Of a DNA stretch of 64,000 nucleotides, positions 11,790 through 23,292 are shown piece after piece. Below the pieces are notes generated by a model. It made no database searches. It saw only the letters and a list, made by a program, of their open reading frames with translations, and was not told the DNA's origin. Position 1 is the first letter of the stretch, and each line of letters opens with the position of its first letter. The translations under genes and the position numbers were made by a program. The DNA is from Acanthococcus lagerstroemiae (taxonomy: Eukaryota > Arthropoda > Insecta > Hemiptera > Eriococcidae): assembly GCA_031841125.1 (NCBI GenBank), contig CM063113.1, forward strand, positions 42,314,197 through 42,378,196, read 5' to 3'.

Positions 11790-12853
11790 TTGTTACAAAT
11801 TAAGGCCGATTATCTGATTGTTATATCGATATTACAATTGAGCCCAACGTTACGCAAAGGCCTCCCCTACTGTTACCCAGCAGTTGCGTACTCTCGCATC
11901 TCTTCCCCTTGCGATTCCTCTGCATTGCTTAATTTCGTCCTCCTATCTCTTCCGTGGTCTCCCTTTTTTCGTGTATTTCCATAAGGGGTCCATTCCAGTA
12001 CCCTCTTTTCCCATCTGTTTTCACTTTGACGGCATATATGCCCTGCATATTTCATGTTTTGCTTTTTGAATGGGTATCATGAGTCGTTTGTCCCCGTTCT
12101 TTTCCTAATATTATTTTCATTTTGTACCTTTGCTGATTTTGTGATCCCTAGGATGTTCCTTTCGATTGCCATCTGTGTCCTATACGTTTGCATACTATAT
12201 AGTAATGCTGGGTATGTGTAACTTTCCTAAGTTTTTTAGTTTGGTTGGTAACTTAGCTTTGTAAATTTCCGTTAAGGACCAGTAGTTTCTCCAAGCCGCT
12301 ATTACTCGTCTAGTAATTTCTTTGTCCAACCTATCCTTAGATGAGATCACTTGGCCCAGATTGACAGCTTCATCAACGAGTTTAATTTGTTCCCCGCCTA
12401 GTGTTGAACTTATGTTAGGATCGTTTGAGATTAGTGCCGTTTTATTTATATTAATTTTTATCCCAGATTTGTTGCTTATTTCTTCAAATTCTATTGTTAT
12501 GTGTTATATTTCGTTTTTGTTTTGTGATATGGTTGTCACATCATCTGCAAATCTTCAATTACTAAGCCATCTGCTATCAGTTTTTGTGTCTTTGTTTACC
12601 CAGCCCAGTTCCCAAAATGTCTTCAATTATGCAATTAAAGAGGGTTGGTGAAAGAGGGTCCCCCTGTTTGACACTTCTTTCAATTTTGAAATGTGGTCCT
12701 TGTTTGTCTAATTTTATTTTTCCTATTGTATCTATTTATAGTTCTTTTATTATATTAGTTTTCTTGATAACCCTTGCCGTGCTATAACGCTTTCCAGAGA
12801 TAAGTTAGATTTACTGAGCCAAAGGCTTCTTGGAAGTCGATCGTTTGAATATA

Positions 12854-13237
12854 TGTGACCTGGAATCATAAAATGTGCCTCTGGTATAAAAAAATCATTT
12901 TTCACTTTCTTGACAATTCTTATAGAAAAAATGACGCTTTTTTGAGTGAAACAAATTGCAGCCTCCTATCTTCATTAGTTTTTCCACAAATTGAATTTAA
13001 AAATTACATCAAAAGTTTACAAACATCAGTTTACATGGCATCGTGTGAAACAGGCCTATGGGAATGACGGAGAACAAGAATTCGACACGCGGTTGTTGCA
13101 GCAATGTGTGAACGTACCACCACAGATGTACTCACTATGTACATCTGTGCACACCACTACAACCATCCCATCTTTACACTCGTTTATCTCGAAACCTGTT
13201 TTTGCACGAGAGGCACATTTCATGATTCCAGTTCGCA
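12854..13237. mobile_element. 384 bp MITE with TA target duplication
   Basis: Terminal inverted repeats of about 33 bp: the left begins TGTGACCTGGAATCAT and the reverse complement of the right begins TGCGAACTGGAATCAT, both continuing with AAATGTGCCTC. It is flanked by TA on both sides (12,852-12,853 and 13,238-13,239), as for Tc1/mariner-type elements. Removing the element and one TA restores the RTE reading frame at the spacing seen in copy B. There is no transposase; the 60-residue internal minus-strand frame is not recognised. Confidence 0.8.
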
Positions 13238-13285
13238 TATAGTGTTATTTAGTATTCATTAGATTTTTCTGCAAGTTTATTCTTA

Positions 13286-13517
13286 AGATGCGTCCACATT
13301 AGGATGATCAGCCTATTCATCCTGGATGATCAGTGTCTGGGATGATGATCATCTTTTGATCAGATCGCCAATAAGTCGATCGGGGTTTAAGGATGATCAT
13401 CCAGGCTGATCAGTCCTTCAGCTTCATTTTGGCTGATCATCCGCACGTCCACATTACATTCATCTTGGGATGATCATCCAGAATGAATAGGCTGATCATC
13501 CTAATGTGGACGCACCT
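13286..13517. mobile_element. 232 bp MITE in RTE copy A, TTA-flanked
   Basis: Long inverted ends: the left reads AGATGCGTCCACATTAGG and the reverse complement of the right reads AGGTGCGTCCACATTAGG, and the match continues through GATGATCAGCCTATTCAT. Flanks are TTA on both sides, which suits a PIF/Harbinger-like element. An alternative reading with GTTTATT as a 7-bp TSD is also possible. The interior is rich in GATGATCA. A second member lies at 15,603-15,896. Confidence 0.8.
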
Positions 13518-14453
13518 TTAGGTTTATTGTAAAAATATGGTCAGTAGAAGAATACCCTTTCCTAAAGCCTCCTAAAGCCTGCCTGTTTGGAGCTTTGTTG
13601 TTCATCCAACTGGTTGTAAACTCGATTCTTCAGTACTTTAGAAAATACTTTGCTAATATTAGATGTGCGGTTAAGTGGTCTGTAATTTGCTAGGTCAAAT
13701 TTGTCCCCCTTTTTAAATAATAAAATAATTTCGACTTCCTTCCATTGTTTTGGGATTGATTCTTGTTCCATTATTGCATTAAATATGTGTGGTAATATTG
13801 GGGTTAATTCATCCGAAAATGTTTTTAGGGTGTAGTAGATTTTATCTGAGCCTAGTGACTTGTTGGTTTAAAAAATTTTCAAAATATTTCTTAGTTCAAC
13901 TTCTAAAGTACCTACCCAGAAAGGAAAGGGTCTTCGTTCCAAATTTTCATTTTGAGGAAGGTCTATTGTTTGTGTAGTGAATTCTTGTTTGTACCGGTTT
14001 CTGTAAAAGTTATAGTAGCTGTTTGTACTATTCCCCCTCTCTCAACCCTCTCTCATACACAATTTTGCCGTCTTCAGTTTTGATTTTTGGAATTATCTTA
14101 TGGTGTGTGTTTATTTCATTCTTCATCCTTTTGGTAGATCTCGTCTATTCTATTATTTTTTGGATTCTTTAGGCCCCAAATAAATAATTTTCAATTCTAA
14201 AAGTTCAGTTTGTTCATTCATGTTCTTATTTTCCTTTTTCAAAAACGCATTCCTTTTTTGAATTAGTTGTTTTGTAGGTACCTGATGTTATTCTATCATC
14301 TGTTTTTACTAAATGGATATCTTTCTTCTTGTTTTCTACTTCTATTTTCACTTTTCTTTTATTGTGAAGTCGAATCAAGATAGGACAAACGGTCATCTTC
14401 AGGAACTAAGGTCCAGTTTCTTCGGAAGAAGGGGGGGGGGAGATTCTACGCGC

Positions 14454-14481
14454 AGAGAGAGAGAGAGAGAGAGAGAGAGAG
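14454..14481. repeat. (GA)n microsatellite
   Basis: An uninterrupted AG/GA dinucleotide run of about 28 bases, preceded by a G-run. Confidence 0.9.
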
Positions 14482-14509
14482 CTGGGACGTGCCATTCACT
14501 TGGAATTTT

Positions 14510-14760
14510 AAATGGGAACATTTCAAGAAACATGTCGAAATATTTGTATTTTGAGTCCCTGAACTCAAAACTGCAATCAACTTTCTAATCCGACTGATTT
14601 AGGCCTCAAATTTGACTTTTTCCCTCTTTCGGAGGGCACAGTTTGAGAATTTGCGAAGAAAATTGAGGAGGATATAGAAATAAGATATTTTAGGTCGCTG
14701 AATTCGGAAACTTTATTAGATTTTTGGTCCGATTTTTAGTTCTCACTCGAGTTACATTAG
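14510..14760. repeat. ~140 bp degenerate repeat, locus 1
   Basis: About two units. The anchor (A)TCCGA-TTT followed by TC-AAATTTGACTTTTTCCCTC appears near 14,587 and a related CCGATTTTTAG near 14,726, roughly 140 bases apart. Related units lie at 18,823-19,060 and 19,480-20,120. No coding content. Confidence 0.45.
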
Positions 14761-15602
14761 CGCTACTAGCGCACTGCGCTTCCTAGACCCATGCTCCTCC
14801 CTAGTGCTGTCCAGGTTCGAGCACTGTCTAAAAACTGCAATACTGTAATCTCATCCTCCTCCTCCCCCTCCCAAATCAGAGAACACTCAAACACGCAATG
14901 AAAAAAAAGATTTTTTTGCCAACAAATTGATTAACCAATTATTTTGCGGGTTGTGTCAAAATCAATTTTCCAATAGATTTCTCGCAGTGACAATCGATTA
15001 ATCGATTGTAATCAACTAACCGGGTGTCACTAGTGCGAGAGAACGAAAATGTGCACCGGTATATTTTTCGTGTCGCTTGGAGGATTTATTCATGTTAGTC
15101 ATACGGAATTTATCCAGAAATTGAACGTGGGATAGTTATTGTAGTGGTAGTTGGTGAACGATTGACGCCAGAAAAGTGAAATTTGAGCAGTTTGAAACCT
15201 AGGTATGTTATATTCAAGGAAAATAATATGGTATCTAACATAATAAGATCTAATTTGGTAAAATCAATTATTCATCATTTCAATTGTAACTTACTCATAA
15301 ATTTCTATTTGAATCAGACCTCTTTATTTACTGAATTTCAGATAGGACCTCATTAGGTTTTAGGTTGGACCTTATTAGGTTTCATGGTGGGCTTTTTTGG
15401 GTTGTAGGTCGAGCCTTCTTGGGTATACGCCGGCAGTGTAGAAAAATTTCAAGGTACCCAATTCATAGATATTTTAGTCGCCGACTGCTTCAAAAAAGGG
15501 GGGAAAAAACACTTATATGAAAGCCTGGCGAGCCAAAACCTTAAATTAGGGCCTTATTAGCCAAACACTTGGAGGAAGGGGTTGAAAGCTATTTCATTCT
15601 TA

Positions 15603-15896
15603 AGGTGGGTCCACACGAAGATGAGAAGCATGTTCCGTTTGGATGATCAGCTTGGGCTAACTAGTCGTGGATGAAAATCTGTCGATGTCCATGCTTGTTC
15701 AGCTTTTTGTATTCAGCCGAAGCATGAAAAAATGGAAAAATAAAGCTGAATAGATGATTAAAATGTACACACTGTTCATCATCTTTTGAATAGACCGATA
15801 TAAGGTCGGTCGAAGATTAAAGGCTAATCGTGGCGGCTCAGCTTCAGTTAGCTGCTGTATTCGTCTTTGGCTAGTCATCCTCGTGTGGACCCACTT
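15603..15896. mobile_element. 294 bp MITE, TTA-flanked, relative of 13,286 copy
   Basis: The left end reads AGGTGGGTCCACACGAAGAT and the reverse complement of the right reads AAGTGGGTCCACACGAGGAT. It is flanked by TTA at 15,600-15,602 and 15,897-15,899. The TIR shares the AGGTGSGTCCACA pattern and the internal GGATGATCAGC phrase with the MITE at 13,286-13,517, so both probably used the same transposase. No coding capacity. Confidence 0.8.
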
Positions 15897-16325
15897 TTAC
15901 ACATTTTGAATTACCCCTCCCGGAATTGTTTTTCAAGTCCGCCACTAGATCATGAGTATCCTTCGGATTTTCCATTTTTCACTCAGCTAAGGTTAGGTAA
16001 AGCTGGGCAATTTTTTCGATTATGGAATGAAAATTTTTCGAACTCATGTTCCGATCGCCCCGACCTAATTTCTTTCAGGTAATGATGATATGCGAACTCA
16101 CACCACAAGTTGAAGTCAACTTGATAGCAGAGATCTAAAAATCAACCGGAATTTGTAAATTGAAAATCCACAGTAGTGAATTACCCACAGGGGGAAAAGT
16201 GAGACTGAGGGACTATTGGGGAACTTGGGGCGTAGTATAAAAAGTGGCTTTCCTATCGCCAAGGAGGTAGTACCCTCTTCATGGATTTGTTTTGTGGAAA
16301 TGGCAAGTTCCATCTTAACCTTATG

Positions 16326-16432
16326 TTTCTCTCTGGCCACTAATGCGATACTCGAAAGGGTAGTTTCCGGGGCTGGGGGTGCGGTATCATAGGGGCCACT
16401 TTGGCACGCGTGCATCGCCATTCATCCAACCA
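16326..16432 (+). repeat. Dispersed ~100 bp repeat, copy 1
   Basis: Conserved core: CGAAAGGGTAGTTTCC, then GGGGGTGCGGTATCATAGGG, then GCCACTTTGGCACGCG and GCATCGCCAT. Matching copies lie at 37,390-37,487 (inverted) and 61,665-61,772 (direct). The left border is shared back to the CTCTGGCCACT-like text. No TIR or tRNA-like box is obvious. Confidence 0.65.
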
Positions 16433-16894
16433 CACTATCTTAACCTTATATTATTTCATATTTTATGGGGAGTTGGGGGAGCCTGCTAATTCTGCTGTCA
16501 AAAGTCATTTCAGGCAGTGAAGTTAGCATTTCTGAAAACGCATGATTTGATTTAACACAGCTCAGTTGTACTAATTATGATGCTCAGCTCCCTATATAGT
16601 ATCTTTTGGGTAAGGGTTAGGTCTAAATTGACTCCAGAAATGAGATTGAAACACTCAAAAACATATAAAATGGTATATTATGAGGTTATGATGATCTCTA
16701 CCATTTGGGGAAGAAAGATTCACCAAGAGGTTATTGTCGCCTCGGCGGTGAAAAGCCCACTTACTACTTTAATTGTGAGTTACTACGAGTGCCTACCGAA
16801 GACGAAAATAAAACTGGGATATTATTAGGGGACTTGGGACTTTGGGGATTTATTTTTGGATGATTTTATTTTTCAATTTTGCATGATCGACTCT

Positions 16895-17130
16895 TAACCA
16901 TGCTTCACTGAGACTTCTAAGACCTTAAAAGCTTTTTTAAATACTCTAGAAGTTGATTCAGTACTTTTTTAGATTCTTTAAAGTTTTTCTAGACTTGTTT
17001 ATGACTCTTTCAAACTTGTTCTAGGTCTTGAGAGTTTCAAATTGGTCTGAAGGGGTTATAGAAAAGTCTTAGCGACTCTTGAATGGCCTTGTGAAAGTCC
17101 GTAAAAAAGTTTGTAAAAGTCTCCGGAGAG
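16895..17130. repeat. Degenerate AAGACTNGTT minisatellite, locus 2
   Basis: Text built of short variants such as GACTTCTAAGACCTT, TTCTAGACTTG and AAAAGTCTTAGCGACTCTTG, in the same style as 2,750-3,019 and 36,600-38,210. The unit is about 11-13 bases and strongly diverged. Confidence 0.35.
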
Positions 17131-18544
17131 TGTAAAATAATGTTGTTCATGAGAAAATTTCTCATTCGTACCTTGAACTAGGAAAAATACTTCCTCTTTG
17201 ATATTCTGCGAAACTTAATTATCAAAGTGGGAGATTTTTGAGGGATTGACGGATTTTTTTACCTTTCAAAATAGGGGACTTTTGGGGAACTTGGAGAACA
17301 CAGGAGGCTGATAGATACTCCATACTAGTCACCATCTACATAGAAAAAATCCTCGCTGTATTGATGTGCGTGAGCTGAACTGAATAATGTGAGATCTCGT
17401 AACGTAAACAAATATTGCGGTGTTGCCTGATCGCTCGCCCAGATACCTTGGAGTTGGCCCCATGATTTTTCAATGCTTACAACGTGCGGGGAAAATGTTC
17501 CTCATTTGGCGTAAAGCTGGTATCACACTGGAGGTTGAAAAGCCAACGGCTACAGAAGGAATGAGGGGAGGATGCAGCTAAATAGAGTATCTCATTTACC
17601 CCCCCCCCCCCCCCCCAAAAAAAAAAAGAGATAAAAAAAATTTAAAAAATGATTTAGCAAGTTATCGAAAGGTGCATTGAGAGATTTCAGCGATAAGATT
17701 TACGAGACTTTGGTAGATTTACAAAATTTTTTGCTCGTTACCTTCTCTTTTGAAAAGCAAAAAAACCTTTACTTTGTCGATTTAAATTTTGAATTTTCGT
17801 ACACTCAAGATCCCGCGAATGCGGCGCTGTCATTCGACGCCACATTTTAGGAATTCTGTAAGTCAAAACTTCGCAACTGGAGAACAGCATGGGGTCTGAG
17901 GGTATGACGTTGACTGCAGACAATTTCGGGATCTCGCCGACGAAAACCGAATAGCTCGACTAATTATCATACAAAAAACACGCGCAAATTCGCTTGAATG
18001 CTTGAAAAGCATAATTACATTAGCATCAGGGCGAGTAACGGGTGAATCCACTCGGAACCGAGAAACGACCGTGAAAATTCAAGGTCGAGTTCAACTGCTC
18101 AAGACTCGCCCATAAATAGAGCATTCGAGTTGGTTCATTCTCTCTGGTCTGAACAGGTCGAAAAAGTTGTCTTTGGGTTCTGAATTCCATCGAAAATAAA
18201 AGTATTCCCGTAATTTTACAACATTCGATGAAGCGGTCAGGCTACTACACGAGGTTGACACGATCAAAAGAGTAAAATTAATGGTGTTTCATAACTGGAC
18301 CTCGCTACTTTCTTTCTTTCTCTCTTTTTTTTTTTTTTTTTTTTTTTGCGAAGTCGGATAAAGTTGGAATTTACTGGTAGTCTCAAGGACGAAGTTTTGT
18401 TTATTCCAGTATGAACCCCCTTCCCCTTGGAAGATGGCTGGGAAGTGCTACCAACTGCGGAATCTCACAGGAAAATATACCAAAAATATACCGAAATAGA
18501 TGAGGTGGAAGTACTATGAGACGGTAAGTTCAAAAATATAATCA
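17131..18544. other. No gene recognised
   Basis: Contains a poly-C/poly-A junction at about 17,600-17,630 and a long T run at about 18,318-18,347. Short minus-strand frames at 17,738-18,051 have no recognisable domain. Confidence 0.45.
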
Positions 18545-18817
18545 CAGGGTGGCCACTCTTCTGGAAATCCTGAAAGTCAGGGAATTCTGTGAGACCTAGA
18601 AAAGTCAGGGAAAAGTCGGGAAATTCTTAAAGAAAATCGAAAAGGTCAAGGAATTTTGAAGAAAATTTTATGATGTGCAAGTATTGTACAATTTTCTCTG
18701 CCAGATTCAATTGAACATTTTTTAAAATAATTTGTTGTCACGAAAAAGTTGGAAGATAGACTGGAAAAATCTGGAAAAGTTAGGGAATTTTATCCTCGGA
18801 AAAAAGTGGACATCCTG
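18545..18817. mobile_element. CAGGGT-type MITE with 5-bp TSD (AATCA)
   Basis: Left end CAGGGTGGCCACTCTT; right end AAGTGGACATCCTG. Directly flanked by AATCA on both sides (18,540-18,544 and 18,818-18,822). The interior carries repeated GTCAGGGAAAAGTC-type phrases on the left and related GGAAAA-TCTGGAAAAGTTAGGG on the right, so the whole element is loosely palindromic. Members at 34,359, 44,406 and 45,547 share ends and TSD length. A 5-bp TSD with CAGGG ends is compatible with the hAT5 group; that assignment is inferred. Confidence 0.8.
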
Positions 18818-18822
18818 AATCA

Positions 18823-19060
18823 GATTTTCAGTTCGATCCCGATTTGAGCCCCAAATTTGACTTTTGCTCCTTTTGAGGGGATAGTTTGAATTTGCTGAGA
18901 AAATTGAGCGCGTATAACAGGGTTTTTTTTTTTTGGATCGGTGAGTTCGAAACTTTCACCCAGTTTTTGAAATCATCCTGATTTGTACCCAAGTATGTGA
19001 GTCCTTCAAATAGACTAGTTAGACTTTATTGAAAAAACTGAACGAGGTGCTAGGATTGGG
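18823..19060. repeat. ~140 bp degenerate repeat, locus 2
   Basis: Two units, with GATCCCGATTTGAGCCCC near 18,835 and ATCCTGATTTGTACCC near 18,975, each preceded by a GAAACTTT- or TCAGATTTT-like lead-in. The same unit occurs at 14,510-14,760 and 19,480-20,120. Confidence 0.45.
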
Positions 19061-19061
19061 G

Positions 19062-19470
19062 TGCGGCGATCCTCCCTTCACGAATGTACATTTTTGCATA
19101 AATCGTGTGATCGTCCTGCCTGGTTTGTTTCTGCGTAGCACATTCCGAATGTCGCACAAACGTTTTTTGTCACCTGTGTGCCTCGACTTCCTGTACGAGA
19201 TCTTAAGAAAACGGTCTTCTTCTTCTTCTTCTTCTTCTCATTCTCATGACTCATTCTCCTTTTCCTCCCTCAGTCGGCCAGGTAGGACATCAGTTTAGTT
19301 CAGTTACAGTTTATGTTTAGCACTCATCTGCAGATCTGTATATCCTATTGGTCAATTAATATGCATTCGCTTTTTATACTCTCTCCGTTCTTTAATTTCA
19401 AATGACCTGCCTGCGGTTCGGGCTATTAACATTTCTCTCTCTTCTCATACAAACCCCGAAAAACCCGCAG
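19062..19470 (+). repeat. Dispersed ~400 bp repeat, copy 1
   Basis: Direct homology to 37,537-37,945. Landmarks in order: GGCGATCCTC, TGCATTTTT-like AAATCGT, TCGTC-TGCCTGG, GCGTAGCACR, CGCACAAACGT, a (TTC)n run at about 19,213-19,238, TCATGACTCA, TTTATGTTTAGCA and CAGATCTG. The 89-residue plus frame at 19,029 and its counterpart at 37,518 diverge after the first half, arguing against coding on that strand. Unclassified. Confidence 0.6.
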
Positions 19471-19479
19471 GGGTTCTGA

Positions 19480-20120
19480 GAGTCGCTGGACTGCGAAAAT
19501 TTTATTGAATTTTTGATAAAACCCCTATTTAAAGCCTAGAATCCCGATTTAGGTTTTTCAAATAGACGCATTCAACTTCGCTGAAAAAATTGATAAAAAA
19601 AGATCGGAACAGGGGTTTTGGGGTTACCAGTTTAGAAAATTCTGTTAGATTTTAAATGCACCTCCGATTCGGGTTCCACGTACCAAATGTGACTTTTTCA
19701 ATTGAGAAAAATTGATTCAGTTTAGAAAATCGAACAAAAGGTATTGGAATAAGTTGTTTGTGTTGCCAAGTTCGAATATTCAGTCAGATTTCTGGTCTGG
19801 CCCCGATTCGTGTCCCAAAATCGACGCCTCCCTTTGTGAAGGGGCCATATTGACTCTGACGAAAGCACTATGTAGACTCCGACATCCACATTGTACTCCT
19901 TCAAATGTACCAGTTTTGACTTAGCTGGAAAAGTTTGTCGAGAAAGTTGAACAGATTATTAAGGAAAGTGTGTGTGTGTGTGGGGGGGGGGCTGTCCTAG
20001 AAAATGCAATAAAATGTCTGATCTGACCCCGATTTTTGCTCCATCTTTGTTCTCCTCCCGCATTTGAAGGGTCTGATTCGTTTTATCCAAAAAACTTGAA
20101 CAAAGTGGAGTATGAGCAAC
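19480..20120. repeat. ~140 bp degenerate repeat array, locus 3
   Basis: At least four diverged units marked by CCCGATTTAGG (19,533), CTCCGATTCGGGTTCC (19,664), CCCCGATTCGTGTCCC (19,801) and CCCCGATTTTTGCTCC (20,027). Spacing is about 130, 137 and 226 bases, the last implying a missing or decayed anchor. A GT/G run lies at 19,970-19,991. Confidence 0.5.
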
Positions 20121-23100
20121 TTCTTGAGAAGGAGAAAGGAACAGCCCTAAGATAAGATTGCCTAATATGGATCAGTTCTCAATATGGACCACCGGGGCCT
20201 ATCTTGTGTGTTTATGGCACTACCTGTCGGAAAAAACCTGAGCTGTTATCATTGATGTACCATCTCGATAGATGCTAAAAATTCAAACCTAGAAGCCAAA
20301 AAAAAAAAGGAACGATTTTGATGCTTTTAATTTTTTTTATTTTCTTATTTTCATGTACGTGTTGTGTCATAATTTTGTCAGAAAATGATTGAAAAATGTT
20401 TTCGAAGGTGTTATTTTCAGTCTGAAGGAATATGGGGTTTTTGGATTGAACGTTCAGAAAACCAGCTGAACAATTATGTTAATTTTACAGATGGCAAAAA
20501 GTCGTAAATTATAAACCGAAAAAAATTCAATCGGCTGTTCTCAGCATTTTAAAAAACGAAACTCGATATCTAAAAGCCTCTGAACTATGTGATTGCAACC
20601 ATTGAAGATTGCCCAGATCCAAAAAACTATGTTTGCTCAACATGTTAGAATCTTTGAATTCATGATGCTTAACTTTTTTTTTTTACCTATCGAAATTACA
20701 AAAAAAAAAAATTTAATTTAATTTTTATTAGTTTGAAATATCTTTTTTTGTGTGTGTATGTGTGGGGAGGGGGATAAGATCTTTTGACTACCATTCAAGG
20801 CCAAGAGCAACATTTCAAACTCATCGGAGCCAACGTATATCTAAAAAGTAAAATTTGGTTCATATTAGGCTACCTCACCTTATTCCTTTTTTCTCTGGAA
20901 TGAAAGTTCGTTACTTTTTTAGAAAAGAGAAAAATAATCACCTCCATTTTCTGAGTGAGAAGAACATGGTCGTTATATTATTACAGAAAGATTAATCAAA
21001 CAGTTCCATTTCTTGTAATATGGGAAATATGATATTTTCCTGTAAAAGAGAAAAAATATCTTGGTTGTCTTTGATGAAAGCGTTTTGTTTTTTTCTTCAA
21101 GGAAAGAGAGGGAAATTTCATCGCCCCTTTCCCCAGTAAGAAAAGAAATAGCACTTTTACCTTTTCGAAAGAAGGAAACCCTGAAAGTGTTCTCCGGAGA
21201 AAGAGACGGAAATCATCCGTATGTTCCTCTTATTTTTTTAATGTAAAGTAATCGCCTATTCTTTTTAGGTAGTAAGAGACTGTTTTCTTTTTTTTTTTTT
21301 TTTTTTTTTATAGAAGAAAATAGAAAATTACGTGTTTTTTTTGTACGAGAAAACATGGACAGGGAGGGGGTTGTGGCACGCCCTAATCTAAATATTGACT
21401 GTTCGATTTTCTCAAATCAGATCAGTTTTTTCAAATAACCGTTTAAAATTTGAATTTCAGGTTCCGAATTAATCAGACAGCACAAAATCTTATTTTCCGC
21501 CGAAGGTGGATTGATTTCTTTAAAGAGAAAAAAGTCGAATTTGCAACACCAGTTGCGGTTGACTTGAAAATTGAATTTTTGATTGCTTATTTCGAAATGC
21601 ATTTGAATTTTCCGAATGGGGTCAACTGGGAAAAAACATTTTTTTTTTCTCATATTGAGTTTTTAAAGTCAAAGGCCCGATCACTTGTTAGTCAAATGAG
21701 CTCACTTGCAGGACTCCGATTTGAATTTTAGGGTCCAAATCGGAGATCGGATCAAAGTTTTGACGATATTCTCGAACTCAGTGCCCCAGAAAATCCCTAA
21801 TCTGACAATTGCGATTTTTTTTATACCGAAGATTTGTTAGGGTAGGTAGTTTGAAAAGTCTCTGCATTTATTTTCGATAATGGTTCTATTCGAATGTGAA
21901 CCCTAGGGGTCATCTGAGGCTAGGAAGGAGCTCAAAAAAGCAGAAATGTCGATATGTTCAATGTGGGTATCACTTCAGTGGCTTAAAAGGACGCTGAGCT
22001 CATTTTTGATCATGATTTCACCCGAATAAAAAAATTGGGGCTCGTGTGGTAAGTGTGAAAAGGATTTTGTAAGATACAGGAAGCCTCATCCCAACCCCCG
22101 TATAATCAAAGTTCTCGCATTCGAGTAAAATCATTATTAAAGATGAGTTTAGTGACCTCTCAAATTACTTACAGAACACCCATACTGTACTTACTGATTT
22201 TCCAATTTTTAAGCCCCCTTCCCACCTTACCCCGAATGATTTAATTTTCAGTAGAGAAAGGGCCAGTGAGGTGATTAGCGACTTCATGAGATTGAAAATG
22301 TCAAAAATTCATGGACTTCTCACACAGGATCTGTGTTAATGCTTAGTTGTGTAAAATATAATTTTGAACCCCCCTTAACGACGGCTTTAGGGTGGTTATA
22401 GAGAAATTTCAAAGAACTTTCCCTTCGTAAAATTGAGCGAGGAACATTTTTTCGTTTGAAATATTTTTCGATCGCGCGAATATTCATCCTTTCATCATCA
22501 AAAGTTCACTTTTGTGGACCTGTATGATCCGCGGCGGACGAAACTCCCTCGAATTCTTAGGAGCTTCCAGAATGTTTGATTAGCATACTCAGTTGTCTTA
22601 ACCATGCCGAGATTCCACTGACCACCTATGTCTGGATTCAGATTTTCCTGAATTTCTGAATTTCTGAATCTATTTTCCTTATTCTTACAGGACTATAACG
22701 ACTGACAGTGAAATTACTTATGTAAGGAGATCAAGGTTTGGGTGACATCAGCCCCTCTTGCTTACCTATTTCGGCACCAGACGAACTGTAGGGTCGTGTA
22801 TATCGTTGGTATACTTGTGTCGTGCTGTATACAAATCTGTATAAAATTGTACCCCCTCCTACTTTGTCAGCAACCCAGTTAGCGTCTTTATAGCACTTAA
22901 CAGGCTGTTTTAACCTTTTTGCTGATGATTTATGGTGGTATCTTCTGCTTGTAGTCATCTAGGGCCGAATATGATTTCAGGTTAATTGATGGCGCAAACA
23001 TTCGTGAGTCACAAAGCCCGGCCCGGTCTTTTCTCAATGTTGACGACGACGAAGATACACACAGCACGTTCAATTTAGATACCTTGATTCGGTGCATGGA

Positions 23101-23292
23101 TAGGCGCAAACGTGTTGGTTTTCTTCGTTTTACTCGCCTTCATTAAAAAAACCAGTCTGTGAAACGTGAAATTTGCAGCGAGCGTAATTCCATACGAGGG
23201 AAAAATTTAGCGTAGAAACTAATAGACCATACGTTGACATGCTGTGACTTATAACCCAGGAAATTTAGGTTTAAAAAAAATTTTAATTGGAC
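20121..23292. other. No gene recognised
   Basis: AT-rich, with long T and A runs (about 20,670-20,712 and 21,287-21,310) and short degenerate GAAAGAGA-like text at 20,880-21,260. The 93-codon plus frame at 21,450 lacks an ATG start and has no recognised domain. Nothing here is supportable as a gene. Confidence 0.45.

Larger units (their letters stand above)
11790..14290 (-). pseudogene. RTE-like LINE reverse transcriptase, copy A, broken
   Basis: Minus-strand non-LTR retrotransposon remnant. Reading 5' to 3' on the minus strand it shows a linker (IIPKIKTEDGKIV near 14,090), RT fingers (NKSLGSDKIYY near 13,850, FKKGDKFDLANYRPL near 13,700, KQAGFR near 13,575), a palm core (IDFQEAFGSVN near 12,840, QGDPLSPTLF near 12,660, RFADDV near 12,545) and the C-terminal tail (GHICRQSENRWEKRVLEWTP near 12,040). 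The QAGFR, GDPLSP and FADD order and the lack of RNase H fit the RTE-type group. Copy B at 54.8-56.3 kb aligns throughout. It is disabled by stops, frameshifts, a 10-bp tandem duplication at 13,561-13,580 and two MITE insertions. Confidence 0.85.

Noticed and set aside
12322..12651. 109-codon plus-strand ORF
   Set aside because: Antisense shadow of the RTE-like RT (QGDPLSP and FADD read on the minus strand).
13290..13520. CRISPR-like array from GATGATCA repeats
   Set aside because: The repeats are inverted, unevenly spaced and explained by MITE TIRs; the sequence is eukaryotic.
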